A program made the translations under genes and the position numbers. Below are positions 6,699 to 13,959 of a stretch of DNA of 15,939 nucleotides, piece by piece (the stretch's first letter is position 1; each line of letters starts with the position of its first letter). This DNA comes from an uncultured Aquincola sp. Its GTDB lineage: Bacteria > Pseudomonadota > Gammaproteobacteria > Burkholderiales > Burkholderiaceae. Where the stretch lies: assembly GCA_937883885.1 (NCBI GenBank), contig CAKZXL010000041.1, positions 1 through 15,939 on the forward strand, in the 5' to 3' direction. The notes under the pieces were generated by a model that searched no databases, had not been told where the DNA came from, and saw only the letters and a program-made list of their open reading frames with translations.

Positions 6699-7345
6699 GC
6701 GCGTACGACCTCCTGCGCGAATATCACGGCCTGAGCGAGGAATACTGGGACAACATCGGCGAGCGCGGGCGTGAACTCTACGCGCTTGTGCGCCCGACGC
6801 CTGGCAACTTCTACCAGGTCGACGTGGCGGTAAACCGTCTGCAGGCCTGGGTCGATGGCAATCGGCGCGACCTGATTTGTTGCGGCGGCGGGGTCGAGAT
6901 GGACCCGGACTATCAGCGCGGCCACGTGTGGACGCCCGCGCAGCGCACCGCCTTCTGCGAGTCATTCATTCGTGGCCAGGCCTCAGCGCTGTTGCGTTTC
7001 AACTGCCCTAGCTACCACGGCGCCTTGAGCGAGCGGGCCGGTGACCTGCCCAAGCACTTGATGCAGTGCATCGATGGACTGCAGCGCTTCACGGCCCTCA
7101 CCGACTACGCGTCCGACAAGGTCGCGGTCTTCGGCGGCAAGTTCTGCAGCGATTTCGAGCAGTCTCCCTTCGACGTGCGGCGCCAGCGTGCACAGGTCCG
7201 CGTTTACGGACTGCAATCGCGCGCCGAGCTGCTGCGTTTCTACATCGATCTCAACAGCGGCGGAACTGTGCACTCGGCCGAGGAGCTCATGCGCGTACGC
7301 GCGTTGCTCGGGGAAGAGAGCGTCAGTCACAACTGCATCGGCTGA
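6695..7345 (+). CDS. DUF262 (GmrS/ParB-like) domain protein
   Basis: This encodes 216 residues with the DUF262 signature in order: DPDYQRGHVWTPAQ (70-83), SFIRGQ (90-95), CIDGLQRFTALTD (125-137, the counterpart of the DGQQR motif) and FYIDLNSGGTVHSAEELMRV (182-201). In GmrSD-type modification-dependent restriction enzymes and BrxU this domain binds or hydrolyses NTP and couples it to DNA cleavage by a C-terminal HNH (DUF1524) domain. Here the protein stops soon after the DUF262 core and no HNH motif is seen, so it is a stand-alone half. It starts inside the oxygenase-like stop codon (ATGA) and is followed after 14 bases by a 155-aa unknown. Known functions of single-domain relatives are few. 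A defence or DNA-binding role is inference. Confidence 0.8.
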   Translation: MSAYDLLREYHGLSEEYWDNIGERGRELYALVRPTPGNFYQVDVAVNRLQAWVDGNRRDLICCGGGVEMDPDYQRGHVWTPAQRTAFCESFIRGQASALLRFNCPSYHGALSERAGDLPKHLMQCIDGLQRFTALTDYASDKVAVFGGKFCSDFEQSPFDVRRQRAQVRVYGLQSRAELLRFYIDLNSGGTVHSAEELMRVRALLGEESVSHNCIG

Positions 7346-7359
7346 ACCGGAAGGCAACT

Positions 7360-7827
7360 ATGGGATTCCCGTACGCCGCAATCGGAGTGCTTGGCGCCCG
7401 CGCGAACCGCGAGAACCGCGAGCTCGTTCTCGTGCCGCACCAGGATGTGCAGCATGCCGCATCGACGGCGCTCCTCGCAGCGGGACGCATCCGCGAGCGC
7501 AACCTCGCGGAAGCCGTCGCCGCCCGACTGATGGCAGCTCGCGCGCACAACGCGCGCTGGTATGCGGTTGGGCCCTTGCGCGCCAGCGAGGACGAGGACG
7601 TCATCGCGCGTGAGATCCAGCGCGCCAACCCGCTGGACGACGACGAATGGTTCCTCCTAGACCTCCCGACTCGACTGCTCGAGGCCGCGGCCTACGACGC
7701 CGGGCGAGCTCCCGCGCGTGGCGACGGGATGGTTCTGCTCGACGCCGATGCCTGGGGTCGGCTCGCAATCTATGGACCGGGCCGCCCTACCTCAGGGCGG
7801 CTGGTCTCCGAGCCACTCGCGGCCTGA
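7360..7827 (+). CDS. Hypothetical 155-aa protein downstream of DUF262
   Basis: ATG 7360 has GGAAGG five bases upstream, a strong Shine-Dalgarno, and lies 14 bases after the DUF262 stop, so it belongs to the same operon. The protein is soluble and Ala/Arg-rich. It has a helical first half (VQHAASTALLAAGRIRERN and on) and an acidic middle (SEDEDVIAREIQ, NPLDDDEWFLLDLP). There is no membrane segment and no recognised motif: no HNH, PD-ExK or HD residues stand out, so it does not replace the missing nuclease half of a GmrSD enzyme by inspection. A remote nuclease or partner protein cannot be excluded. Confidence 0.6.
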   Translation: MGFPYAAIGVLGARANRENRELVLVPHQDVQHAASTALLAAGRIRERNLAEAVAARLMAARAHNARWYAVGPLRASEDEDVIAREIQRANPLDDDEWFLLDLPTRLLEAAAYDAGRAPARGDGMVLLDADAWGRLAIYGPGRPTSGRLVSEPLAA

Positions 7828-7984
7828 GTTCGCTGCGTGGCCAAACTAGCCTTCATGGCAGCAACCGTCTCGGGACTAAGCCCCGGAGAATCCCCATCCA
7901 CAGCACGCAGCGCTTGGGTGCAGAGGATGTCAATGCGAGTCGTTCATTCGCGGCCAAGCTCCAGAACCGCTGATCTATCGACAC
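7770..7984 (-). pseudogene. Possible frameshifted small gene
   Basis: Two overlapping minus-strand frames look like one small protein interrupted by a frameshift. A GTG at 7984 with AGGAG three bases ahead opens MSIDQRFWSLAANERL in one frame. The continuation IDILCTQALRAVDG...LSPETVAAMKASLATQRTQ lies in another frame, ending at a stop at 7770-7772. The single-frame ORF from 7984 runs only to 7853 (43 aa). The second segment looks more protein-like than chance, but it is short and overlaps the end of the 155-aa gene. Confidence 0.25.
7775..7806. repeat. Strong hairpin at the 3' end of the 155-aa gene
   Basis: GCCGCCCT (7781-7788) pairs perfectly with AGGGCGGC (7794-7801) around a 5-base loop. 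The stem is extended by GACC/GGTC after a small bulge. It lies inside the last codons, about 20 bases before the stop, between two convergent operons. No T-run is seen on either strand. It may slow read-through between the converging transcripts. Confidence 0.45.
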
Positions 7985-8011
7985 GGTCTCCTGTGAATTG
8001 GGCGTGTGGAT

Positions 8012-8926
8012 CTAGCGCTTTTGAGGGTCGGTAACCGGCGCCTGAGTCTGCTGGCGCTCTGTTTGGTCGGCCCAAGAACGGGGAAACTCGACCACGCCCA
8101 AGGTTTTGCCCGACTTTCGGTCAATCGCCTCCGCCCTCAATAAGACGGCAGGCACGAGATCCGTGTAAACGACGGTCTGGTAAGGAAGACTTATTGTCGC
8201 CTCCTGATAAGTGATGTGCTGGTACACCCACCCATTCCCAGTTGAACCCGCCGGTTCGTCCATATTCGGCGAGGTCTCTCCGCATATCCTCCAAACGTGG
8301 CCAGACGCTTCGGCTAAAACCTTCGCCTCGGTGGGCGGCAACACCAATTTCAACGCTGCAAGCGTCGGATCTTTTAGGCTGTAGGCAACATTTACGGCCA
8401 CTACTCCAACGCGGCGCCCATCTGTGCTCGAGATCTCCCGGGTCGCTCCATATGCGTTCTCGCCGATCACCTGCCTGGTGCGAACGGTGCTCCCCTCCTC
8501 CAGAACTAAACCCGGAATGTGGGGCCCCGATTTATTGGGAACCGCGTATCGCTGTGTCCACTCCTCTGCGTGCGTCCATCGCTTGTAGACGTCTAAATAA
8601 AAGATGTTAATGCTGGGCTGCAACTTCAGCGTTAATGTGCTCGATACAAGATCGTATTCGTAGTCCCTGCCGATGACCGCAAGGTTCGACTTGAGACGCA
8701 CGCAAAACGGCTTGCCTGCGACTGCACTCAACCTCCGATGCCCCATGTCCGGGTCTTCGAACGCACTGGCTGTTCGTGACGTCTCCTTAGACTTTGCGAC
8801 CCACTGCACAAACTGCTTCTCGCTCATTGACCTATCAGTAGTCTGTGTCCCACCAACCTGGGACAGCGCCGGTATAGGCAAGAGAGCGATTGAAAGTGCA
8901 ATCAGCCTGTTGGCGTTGTGACGCAT
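8012..8926 (-). CDS. Exported 304-aa protein, unknown function
   Basis: A Sec signal peptide (MRHNANRLIALSIALLPIPALS, cleavage at ALS/Q) predicts a periplasmic or surface protein. The mature part has only two cysteines (PFCVRL and WRICGET). It is beta-rich in places (GATREISSTDGRRVGVVAVN, LPYQTVVYTDLVPAVLLRAE) and ends in a polar Gln-rich tail. The frame is open upstream to 9019, but those codons precede the signal peptide and run into the upstream gene. ATG 8926 lies 40 bases after that gene's stop, with no clear Shine-Dalgarno. It is the second gene of a two-gene minus-strand unit. I do not recognise the family. Its predicted export parallels the other minus-strand operon. Confidence 0.65.
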   Translation of the reverse strand: MRHNANRLIALSIALLPIPALSQVGGTQTTDRSMSEKQFVQWVAKSKETSRTASAFEDPDMGHRRLSAVAGKPFCVRLKSNLAVIGRDYEYDLVSSTLTLKLQPSINIFYLDVYKRWTHAEEWTQRYAVPNKSGPHIPGLVLEEGSTVRTRQVIGENAYGATREISSTDGRRVGVVAVNVAYSLKDPTLAALKLVLPPTEAKVLAEASGHVWRICGETSPNMDEPAGSTGNGWVYQHITYQEATISLPYQTVVYTDLVPAVLLRAEAIDRKSGKTLGVVEFPRSWADQTERQQTQAPVTDPQKR

Positions 8927-8966
8927 GTCGGTGTGTTCAGTTTGTTGCCGCTTGTTCGCGCAGGTA

Positions 8967-9467
8967 CTAGGCATCCTCTGCCTCACGACGAGCCAGTTCG
9001 GCCAAGCGGTACCGTTCATAATCCTTGTCGTAGGCGAACGTGCCTTCCCAAGGCTTTACACGATAGTGCGTGACGAAGGCGTGCAGGAAGCCTTCCAGCT
9101 CAGCGAAGGCGAAAGAGGCGCGCATCCACTGGTCGCCCTGGAGCTTAAGCAGTAGGGCCCCGCAGCCGACCAAGCGCAGTCCCAGGTGCCGCCCGATGTA
9201 GTGCTGCAGCCTCATCTTCCCGGCGGCGTACGACGTCTCGGTTTGCAGCTTCCGCCTCTTCACGTCTTCGACAGTCCGCGGACATTCGATGACCACCTGC
9301 ATCAGCGCAACGGCCGCGCCTCTCCACACACTACGGTCGACCTCAGCTTCGAGCCGACGAATTTCGACCTCGGCCTGGGCTCTGCTATGCAGGATGGCGG
9401 CGATGATGAAGTCGCAGTCCCCTTCCCTCTGACGTTGATCCTTCTTGGCTTTCAGCCACCCGAGCAT
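8967..9467 (-). CDS. Hypothetical 166-aa cytoplasmic protein
   Basis: ATG 9467 has AGAGG seven bases ahead (9475-9479). The product is a charged, helical protein without signal peptide or membrane segment. The N-terminal third has a coiled-coil-like run (SRAQAEVEIRRLEAEVDRSV). The C-terminal part contains aromatic-rich stretches (FVTHYRVKPWEGTFAYDKDY). No catalytic or DNA-binding motif was recognised. It heads the unit with the exported 304-aa protein and is divergent from recJ, with a 268-bp shared regulatory region that contains a 19-bp inverted repeat. Confidence 0.6.
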   Translation of the reverse strand: MLGWLKAKKDQRQREGDCDFIIAAILHSRAQAEVEIRRLEAEVDRSVWRGAAVALMQVVIECPRTVEDVKRRKLQTETSYAAGKMRLQHYIGRHLGLRLVGCGALLLKLQGDQWMRASFAFAELEGFLHAFVTHYRVKPWEGTFAYDKDYERYRLAELARREAEDA

Positions 9468-9577
9468 CCGAAGGCCTCTTCAATATGTAGTCGAAACTCG
9501 AGCTTAGCAAGCCTGGGATAGTCGGCTGCCGGTCGTGCCCGCGTCTGCCTCGAAACATGTCCGCTAACAGGAGGCGA

Positions 9578-9596
9578 ACAGGCTAGACCAGCCTGT
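9578..9596. promoter_or_regulatory. Operator-like inverted repeat between divergent genes
   Basis: ACAGGCT-AGACC-AGCCTGT is a perfect 7-bp inverted repeat with a 5-base centre. It lies 59 bases before the recJ -35 box and 111 bases upstream of the divergent 166-aa gene. The half-site length and spacing fit a dimeric repressor site. Confidence 0.4.
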
Positions 9597-9654
9597 GACC
9601 GGCGATCGCTGAAGGCATGGTTGGCGGCGCGTACCCCCGCACCTTGCGCCCGCC

Positions 9655-9683
9655 TTGCAGGCAAACAGGGCAGATGATATTCT
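9655..9683 (+). promoter_or_regulatory. recJ promoter candidate
   Basis: TTGCAG (9655-9660), a 17-base spacer and TATTCT (9678-9683) form a sigma-70-like promoter. The predicted start near 9690 leaves about 46 leader bases before ATG 9736. Confidence 0.5.
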
Positions 9684-9735
9684 CTGTGCTGTTATAGGGG
9701 ATTTCCAAGACGCCCGCGCTCGCGGCTGCCACGCC

Positions 9736-11721
9736 ATGCCCACACCGGTCTCCCTCATTCAGCGCCCCGTCAACAGCGTGGCGGCCTCTCGCCTTCGCGC
9801 CCGCGGCGTCGACGAGCTTTTGTCGCGAATCTACGCGTCTCGTGGCGTCAAGGATGCGCTCGAGGTTCGCGGCACTTACAACGACCTACTGCCTGCACAC
9901 TCGATGAAGAATGTGCGCGAGATGGCGAACTACCTGGCTGACTGCCTCGTTCGTCGCAAGCGTGTTCTCATCGTCTCCGACTACGACTGCGATGGTGCCA
10001 CTGCCTGCGCGGTGCTGGTGTTGGCCTTCGGTGGCGCCGGCATGGAGTTCGGCTACCTGGTGCCGGACCGGATGGTGCATGGATACGGCTTGACCCCCGC
10101 CATCGTGGAAGAGGCGGCCGCGATGGACCCCAAGCCCGACGTCATCATCACAGTGGACAACGGGATTTCGTCCGTCGCCGGCGTGGACCGCGCGAATGAG
10201 TTGGGCATCGAGGTCCTGGTTACGGACCACCACCTGGCGCCCGATGTGCTTCCCAAGGCCAAGCTCATCGTCAACCCGAACCAGCCGGGTTGCACCTTCG
10301 CCTCGAAAAACATCGCGGGCTGCGGAGTCGCCTGGTACGTGGCGCGGGCGTTTCTAGAAGAGCTGGTGATGCGCGAGATGGACTCGGGCTTTGAACCGGC
10401 CGAACTGCTGAGCTACGTCGCGCTGGGCACCGTCGCCGACGTCGTCAAGCTTGACCGGAACAACCGCATCCTGGTAGCGCTGGGCCTGGACTACATCCGC
10501 AAGGAGCAGTGCGCTCCTGGCGTTTTGGCGCTGGCGCGCATCTCCGGCAAGAACCCGGCTGCGCTGACCTGCTCCGACATCGGCTTCGGCATTGGCCCGC
10601 GCATCAACGCGGCCGGCCGGCTCGCCCATATGGGCGCCGGCATTGAGTGCCTGACGACGCTCGACTTCGACGCGGCGGCGGTGCTGGCCAAGCAGCTGCA
10701 CGGGACCAACGAGGAGCGCAAGGACATTCAGCGCGAGATGGTCGACCAGGCCGTCATCCAAGCCATCCGACTGCTGGGCAGGGAGACCGGCGCAAAGGTG
10801 GATGACTTCGGCCGCCGCTCCATCGTGGTGTTCCACCCTGAGTGGCACGAGGGCGTGGTCGGCGTCGTCGCGGGGCGCCTGAAAGAGGACCGGCACCGCC
10901 CGACCGTAGTGATGACGCTGGCTCACGACGGGACCATCAAGGGCTCCGGCCGCTCCATCCCGGGCTTCCACCTGAAACATGCGCTGGACGAAATCAACGC
11001 CAAGCACCCCGGCGTGCTGCTGAAGTTTGGCGGTCACGCCATGGCGGCCGGCATGACCATCGCCGCGGACCGGCTCGACGAGTTCCGCGACGCACTTGAG
11101 AGGGTGTGTCGCGCCGGCCTGACGCCGGAGATGATGACCAAGACGCTGCAGCACGACGGTGAGCTGCCGGAACGCTTCTTCAATGTCGACACCGTGCACG
11201 CCCTCTCCCAGGAAGTCTGGGGCCAAGGCTTCGAGGAGCCTGTCTTTGTGAACAAGATGGCGGTGAGCGAGGTCAAAGTCATCGGCCAGGACAAGTCGCA
11301 CCTGAAGCTGAAGGCCCGCCTGGGCGAGGTCGAGACCGACGTGATGGCCTTCGGACAAGCTGACCTTGCCGAGAGCATCACCACGGAGATCGTGGTGGCG
11401 CACAAGCCACAGGTGAACATGTTCCGCGGCGAGCGCAACCTGCAGGTGCTGGTCGAACTGATGCCGGAGGACATGAACCCGCAAATCTCTGCTGCGTTGC
11501 GCGAACGCGAGGCCCTGGCCGTGGAGGCGGCCGCAGCCAGCGAGGGTACGTCGCTCGACCCGGGCCCAGGACCGCATGCCGCTGCCGTTGCTGCGCCGCC
11601 GGCGCCGCCAGTTGCGATTGCCGCCCAAACGGTAGCGGACCTGCAGACAGCTGCAGCCGCCAATGACTCGCCGGTCGTGGCGGTATCGCCGAAGAGGCAG
11701 CGGCGCCTGTCGCTCCGCTGA
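9736..11721 (+). CDS. recJ: Single-stranded-DNA-specific 5'-3' exonuclease RecJ
   Basis: This 661-residue protein has the full set of DHH-superfamily RecJ motifs: SDYDCDG (81-87), VDNGI (140-144), TDHH (163-166), NPNQPGC, FGIGPRINAAGRL, HPEWHEGVVGVVAGRLKEDR, GSGRSIPGFH and GGHAMAAG (432-439, DHHA1 domain). An OB-fold-like region (about 480-570) with VFVNKMAVSEVKVIGQDKSH follows. RecJ degrades single-stranded DNA 5' to 3' with Mn/Mg in recombination and repair. An Ala/Pro-rich tail of about 70 residues with a basic end (KRQRRLSLR) makes it longer than E. coli RecJ. ATG 9736 is chosen because the open frame upstream reaches only a TTG that is part of the promoter; no strong Shine-Dalgarno is visible. 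The surroundings suggest an accessory copy rather than the chromosomal gene. Confidence 0.93.
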   Translation: MPTPVSLIQRPVNSVAASRLRARGVDELLSRIYASRGVKDALEVRGTYNDLLPAHSMKNVREMANYLADCLVRRKRVLIVSDYDCDGATACAVLVLAFGGAGMEFGYLVPDRMVHGYGLTPAIVEEAAAMDPKPDVIITVDNGISSVAGVDRANELGIEVLVTDHHLAPDVLPKAKLIVNPNQPGCTFASKNIAGCGVAWYVARAFLEELVMREMDSGFEPAELLSYVALGTVADVVKLDRNNRILVALGLDYIRKEQCAPGVLALARISGKNPAALTCSDIGFGIGPRINAAGRLAHMGAGIECLTTLDFDAAAVLAKQLHGTNEERKDIQREMVDQAVIQAIRLLGRETGAKVDDFGRRSIVVFHPEWHEGVVGVVAGRLKEDRHRPTVVMTLAHDGTIKGSGRSIPGFHLKHALDEINAKHPGVLLKFGGHAMAAGMTIAADRLDEFRDALERVCRAGLTPEMMTKTLQHDGELPERFFNVDTVHALSQEVWGQGFEEPVFVNKMAVSEVKVIGQDKSHLKLKARLGEVETDVMAFGQADLAESITTEIVVAHKPQVNMFRGERNLQVLVELMPEDMNPQISAALREREALAVEAAAASEGTSLDPGPGPHAAAVAAPPAPPVAIAAQTVADLQTAAAANDSPVVAVSPKRQRRLSLR

Positions 11722-11726
11722 CACTG

Positions 11727-11755
11727 TTGCGTTGCGCGCGTGTACAGAATATACT
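11727..11755 (+). promoter_or_regulatory. Promoter candidate for the 249-aa gene and downstream cluster
   Basis: TTGCGT (11727-11732), a 17-base spacer and TATACT (11750-11755) form a good sigma-70-like match that begins five bases after the recJ stop. The predicted start near 11762 gives a leader of about 90 bases containing two palindromes. Confidence 0.55.
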
Positions 11756-11768
11756 CCGTGCGCCGCCA

Positions 11769-11829
11769 GACCTGCTCAGGTCATCTCCGGCGCCACTTCT
11801 TTTCGAATCCTCACCCTGGTCCAGGGTGA
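11769..11829. promoter_or_regulatory. Two palindromes in the leader of the 249-aa gene
   Basis: GACCTG-CT-CAGGTC (11769-11782) and the 19-base perfect palindrome TCACCCTGG-T-CCAGGGTGA (11811-11829) lie between the predicted transcription start and ATG 11851. They could be operators just downstream of the promoter or RNA hairpins. A 1-base loop is unfavourable in RNA, so a DNA-binding site is the likelier reading for the second. Confidence 0.45.
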
Positions 11830-11850
11830 ATTCACGCGCCCGGAGAACTC

Positions 11851-12600
11851 ATGAGCACCACGCCGTCCATCAAGGTCACCCTCTCGCACATGTCCGGTGC
11901 CGCCAGCGGCTACAAGCCTGGCACCAGTAACAACGCCGCGACCCATGGCGGCTTGCGTGAGGCCATCGTCACCTGCTTCTCGGGCCACGGCGACCTGCGC
12001 AATCGGGTGGAGCTTCTCCGTGCCGACATCCCGGGTGCAAGTTGGGTCGCCATGGATCGCGCCGGCGCGTTTCCTGAGATGCAGGCCCGTCTCGAGCGCA
12101 GCGCCTTGGATCTCCTTGACGGCCACGACCCCCATGTCGTCGTCACCCTGACCGCCGAGCGCGGACTCGGCGCGGCGTGCCTGGTGACCAACGCTGAAGA
12201 ACTTTCCACAGAGCTGCAGGACAGCAGCAAGCGCAGCTTGGTCGTGCCGCGCATCCTGCCGTATCAGCTCGGCGGCAGCGCAGATGGTGCAACTGCGGTG
12301 ATCTACAGCCCGGCGGCCGGCGGCGGCCTGAAGCTGCACTCGATTCACCCCAACACCACCGAGGCGTCCATGGCTGAGGCCGATCTGAAGGCTCGTGGCG
12401 AGACGAAGACCGGCCAGCTCCAGGTACACACCTCGGTGACTTCGCTGTTGGCTGCCGTCGCCGCAGGCGACTACAAGCCGGCCCAGCCCGCCGCGCCCGC
12501 CGCTGCTCAGCGTGCCGGAGCCGGCGCGATGAGTCGAAGGCCTCACCCCGGCCTTATGCAGTCCCCGCTGGCTGCGCCGACGCCTTTCAGCGTCAACTGA
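11851..12600 (+). CDS. Hypothetical 249-aa protein
   Basis: ATG 11851 has GGAG five bases ahead. There is no signal peptide or membrane segment. About residues 30-190 look globular, with alternating helices and strands (ALDLLDGHDPHVVVTLTAER, RSLVVPRILPYQLGG, ATAVIYSPAAGGGLKLHSI). The last 45 residues are Pro/Ala-rich and basic, probably disordered, resembling in composition the tail of the RecJ encoded just before. It heads the cluster that continues to the Mrr-type nuclease and the acetyltransferase. No family was recognised and no catalytic motif can be claimed. Confidence 0.65.
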   Translation: MSTTPSIKVTLSHMSGAASGYKPGTSNNAATHGGLREAIVTCFSGHGDLRNRVELLRADIPGASWVAMDRAGAFPEMQARLERSALDLLDGHDPHVVVTLTAERGLGAACLVTNAEELSTELQDSSKRSLVVPRILPYQLGGSADGATAVIYSPAAGGGLKLHSIHPNTTEASMAEADLKARGETKTGQLQVHTSVTSLLAAVAAGDYKPAQPAAPAAAQRAGAGAMSRRPHPGLMQSPLAAPTPFSVN

Positions 12601-12667
12601 GATCCGAGCCATCAGCAGCCACCCCTGCTGCCAGCTCGCCCTTTCGCAAGGCCAGGCCGAAACCTGC

Positions 12668-13885
12668 ATGAGCAGCCCGTCGTTCCGCACGCACTACCCA
12701 CTCGAGACGTATGGCGCCTACCGCGCGCATCACGCCGACAGGCCGAGGAAGCCGGACGGCGGAGCGGACTTCGACTCGTCGGCCTACAAGGCCTGGTCTG
12801 CCGAGTACCGGACCCACTGCGACGCAGCGGGAGCTGCCATCCAGGCATTCCTGCTCGAGCTACGTGCCAGCCGAGAGCTGGCGCTGGTGCCGCACATGTA
12901 CAGGCGCACGCACCGTCTGGCCCAAGCTTGGAACGCCCTTGCTCAAGGCGAGCAGCAGCCGTATCAACTCGAACACATCGCGCGCAGCCTGAGCTACGCA
13001 CTGTTCGTCGCCGGCTCCGTCCACATTGCCGAGGATGCTCCTCTTGAACGCGCCTACGAGGCCCTCATCACAACTGCCGACGACGGGACCTTCGACTGGT
13101 GCTACCTCAACTCCCAAGATGAGTGCCAGACCACGGGAGAGCGCATTCATTTCGAGCTGCAGGAGTGGCGACCGCGCTTAGGGATCGTCGACCACACGAG
13201 TCGAGACAGGGACCTCGTTCCACTGAGGCCAATTCCCCTGCCGAAGGTGTTTCACCACGTCATCCAGGCCCCGAGCGGAGAGCTGCTCATCGCGGACTGG
13301 TTTAGGCACGATGCGTTCACCCAGGCTGTCAAGGACCCAGCGAGCGAGGACTGCAGCTACAGCGTCAACAATGATCTCGGCAAGCTGCGCCAGACGGCCT
13401 GGTACGCGCAACGACACGGCTTCATGTCGGTCTTCGTTGGCAACACCCTGCCGAGAATCGTCGAGCGCGGCGACCACTTCGCCATCGCCAGAGTCGACGA
13501 GGACGGGGAGCTGGGCGAGCCGCCCATCGTTGGCCATATCGCTGGCAGCGTCTGCACCGACCTTTGGTGGGCTACCGTCATCGACCGCCAAGTGCTGACC
13601 GACATCCTGTCTCGCTCGATGCCGGCCGAGGCTGCGCAGCATGCAGTCGTCGACATGCTCGAGGACTCCTACTCGACCATCACCACACTGAAGGTGACCC
13701 CAGGCGTGCTGCACGTCTACCACACGGCCCACGACGGCGACATGCAAGGGTTCCGCTCGCCGGACGTGCCGGACTCCAGCATCGAGCAACTCTGGGCGGT
13801 GGTCTCCACTCGCGAGTTGAGCTGGACGCCGAAGAGCGCGTCCGCAGCGGAATCAACAACTCCCTCCCGAAAGGCCAAACCATGA
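12668..13885 (+). CDS. Hypothetical 405-aa protein
   Basis: This large soluble protein has no signal peptide. ATG 12668 follows the 249-aa gene after 67 bases, a gap that holds a CAGCAG/CTGCTG inverted repeat (12613-12630). No clear Shine-Dalgarno is visible. The N-terminal part is rich in Arg/His/Tyr and helical. A central stretch carries PSGELLIADWFRHDAFTQAV. The C-terminal third has many acidic and hydrophobic residues (VVDMLEDSYSTITTLKV, HVYHTAHDGDMQGF). No known domain or active site was recognised. It ends in ATGA overlapping a 21-codon ORF. Confidence 0.7.
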   Translation: MSSPSFRTHYPLETYGAYRAHHADRPRKPDGGADFDSSAYKAWSAEYRTHCDAAGAAIQAFLLELRASRELALVPHMYRRTHRLAQAWNALAQGEQQPYQLEHIARSLSYALFVAGSVHIAEDAPLERAYEALITTADDGTFDWCYLNSQDECQTTGERIHFELQEWRPRLGIVDHTSRDRDLVPLRPIPLPKVFHHVIQAPSGELLIADWFRHDAFTQAVKDPASEDCSYSVNNDLGKLRQTAWYAQRHGFMSVFVGNTLPRIVERGDHFAIARVDEDGELGEPPIVGHIAGSVCTDLWWATVIDRQVLTDILSRSMPAEAAQHAVVDMLEDSYSTITTLKVTPGVLHVYHTAHDGDMQGFRSPDVPDSSIEQLWAVVSTRELSWTPKSASAAESTTPSRKAKP

Positions 13886-13947
13886 CCGCCGGCGTCCCCA
13901 CCGCGGCGCAGATCTCCAGAGCGGCGCGGCGCAGCCGTTCCCGCTGA
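13882..13947 (+). CDS. 21-codon ORF coupled to the 405-aa gene
   Basis: ATG 13882 overlaps the upstream stop as ATGA and opens a basic peptide (MTAGVPTAAQIS, then Arg/Ser-rich) that stops 12 bases before the next ATG. It may be a re-initiation relay that carries ribosomes to the 246-aa gene, or a genuine tiny basic protein. Nothing else supports it. Confidence 0.3.
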   Translation: MTAGVPTAAQISRAARRSRSR

Positions 13948-13959
13948 AGGTTGGCCCGA

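Noticed and set aside
9482..9510. Minus-strand TTGCTA-17-CATATT as promoter of the 166-aa gene
   Set aside because: The predicted transcription start would fall inside the Shine-Dalgarno, so the position does not work.
10354..11724. Minus-strand 456-codon ORF opposite recJ
   Set aside because: It is antisense to the strongly conserved RecJ motifs, and long antisense ORFs are expected in high-GC genes.
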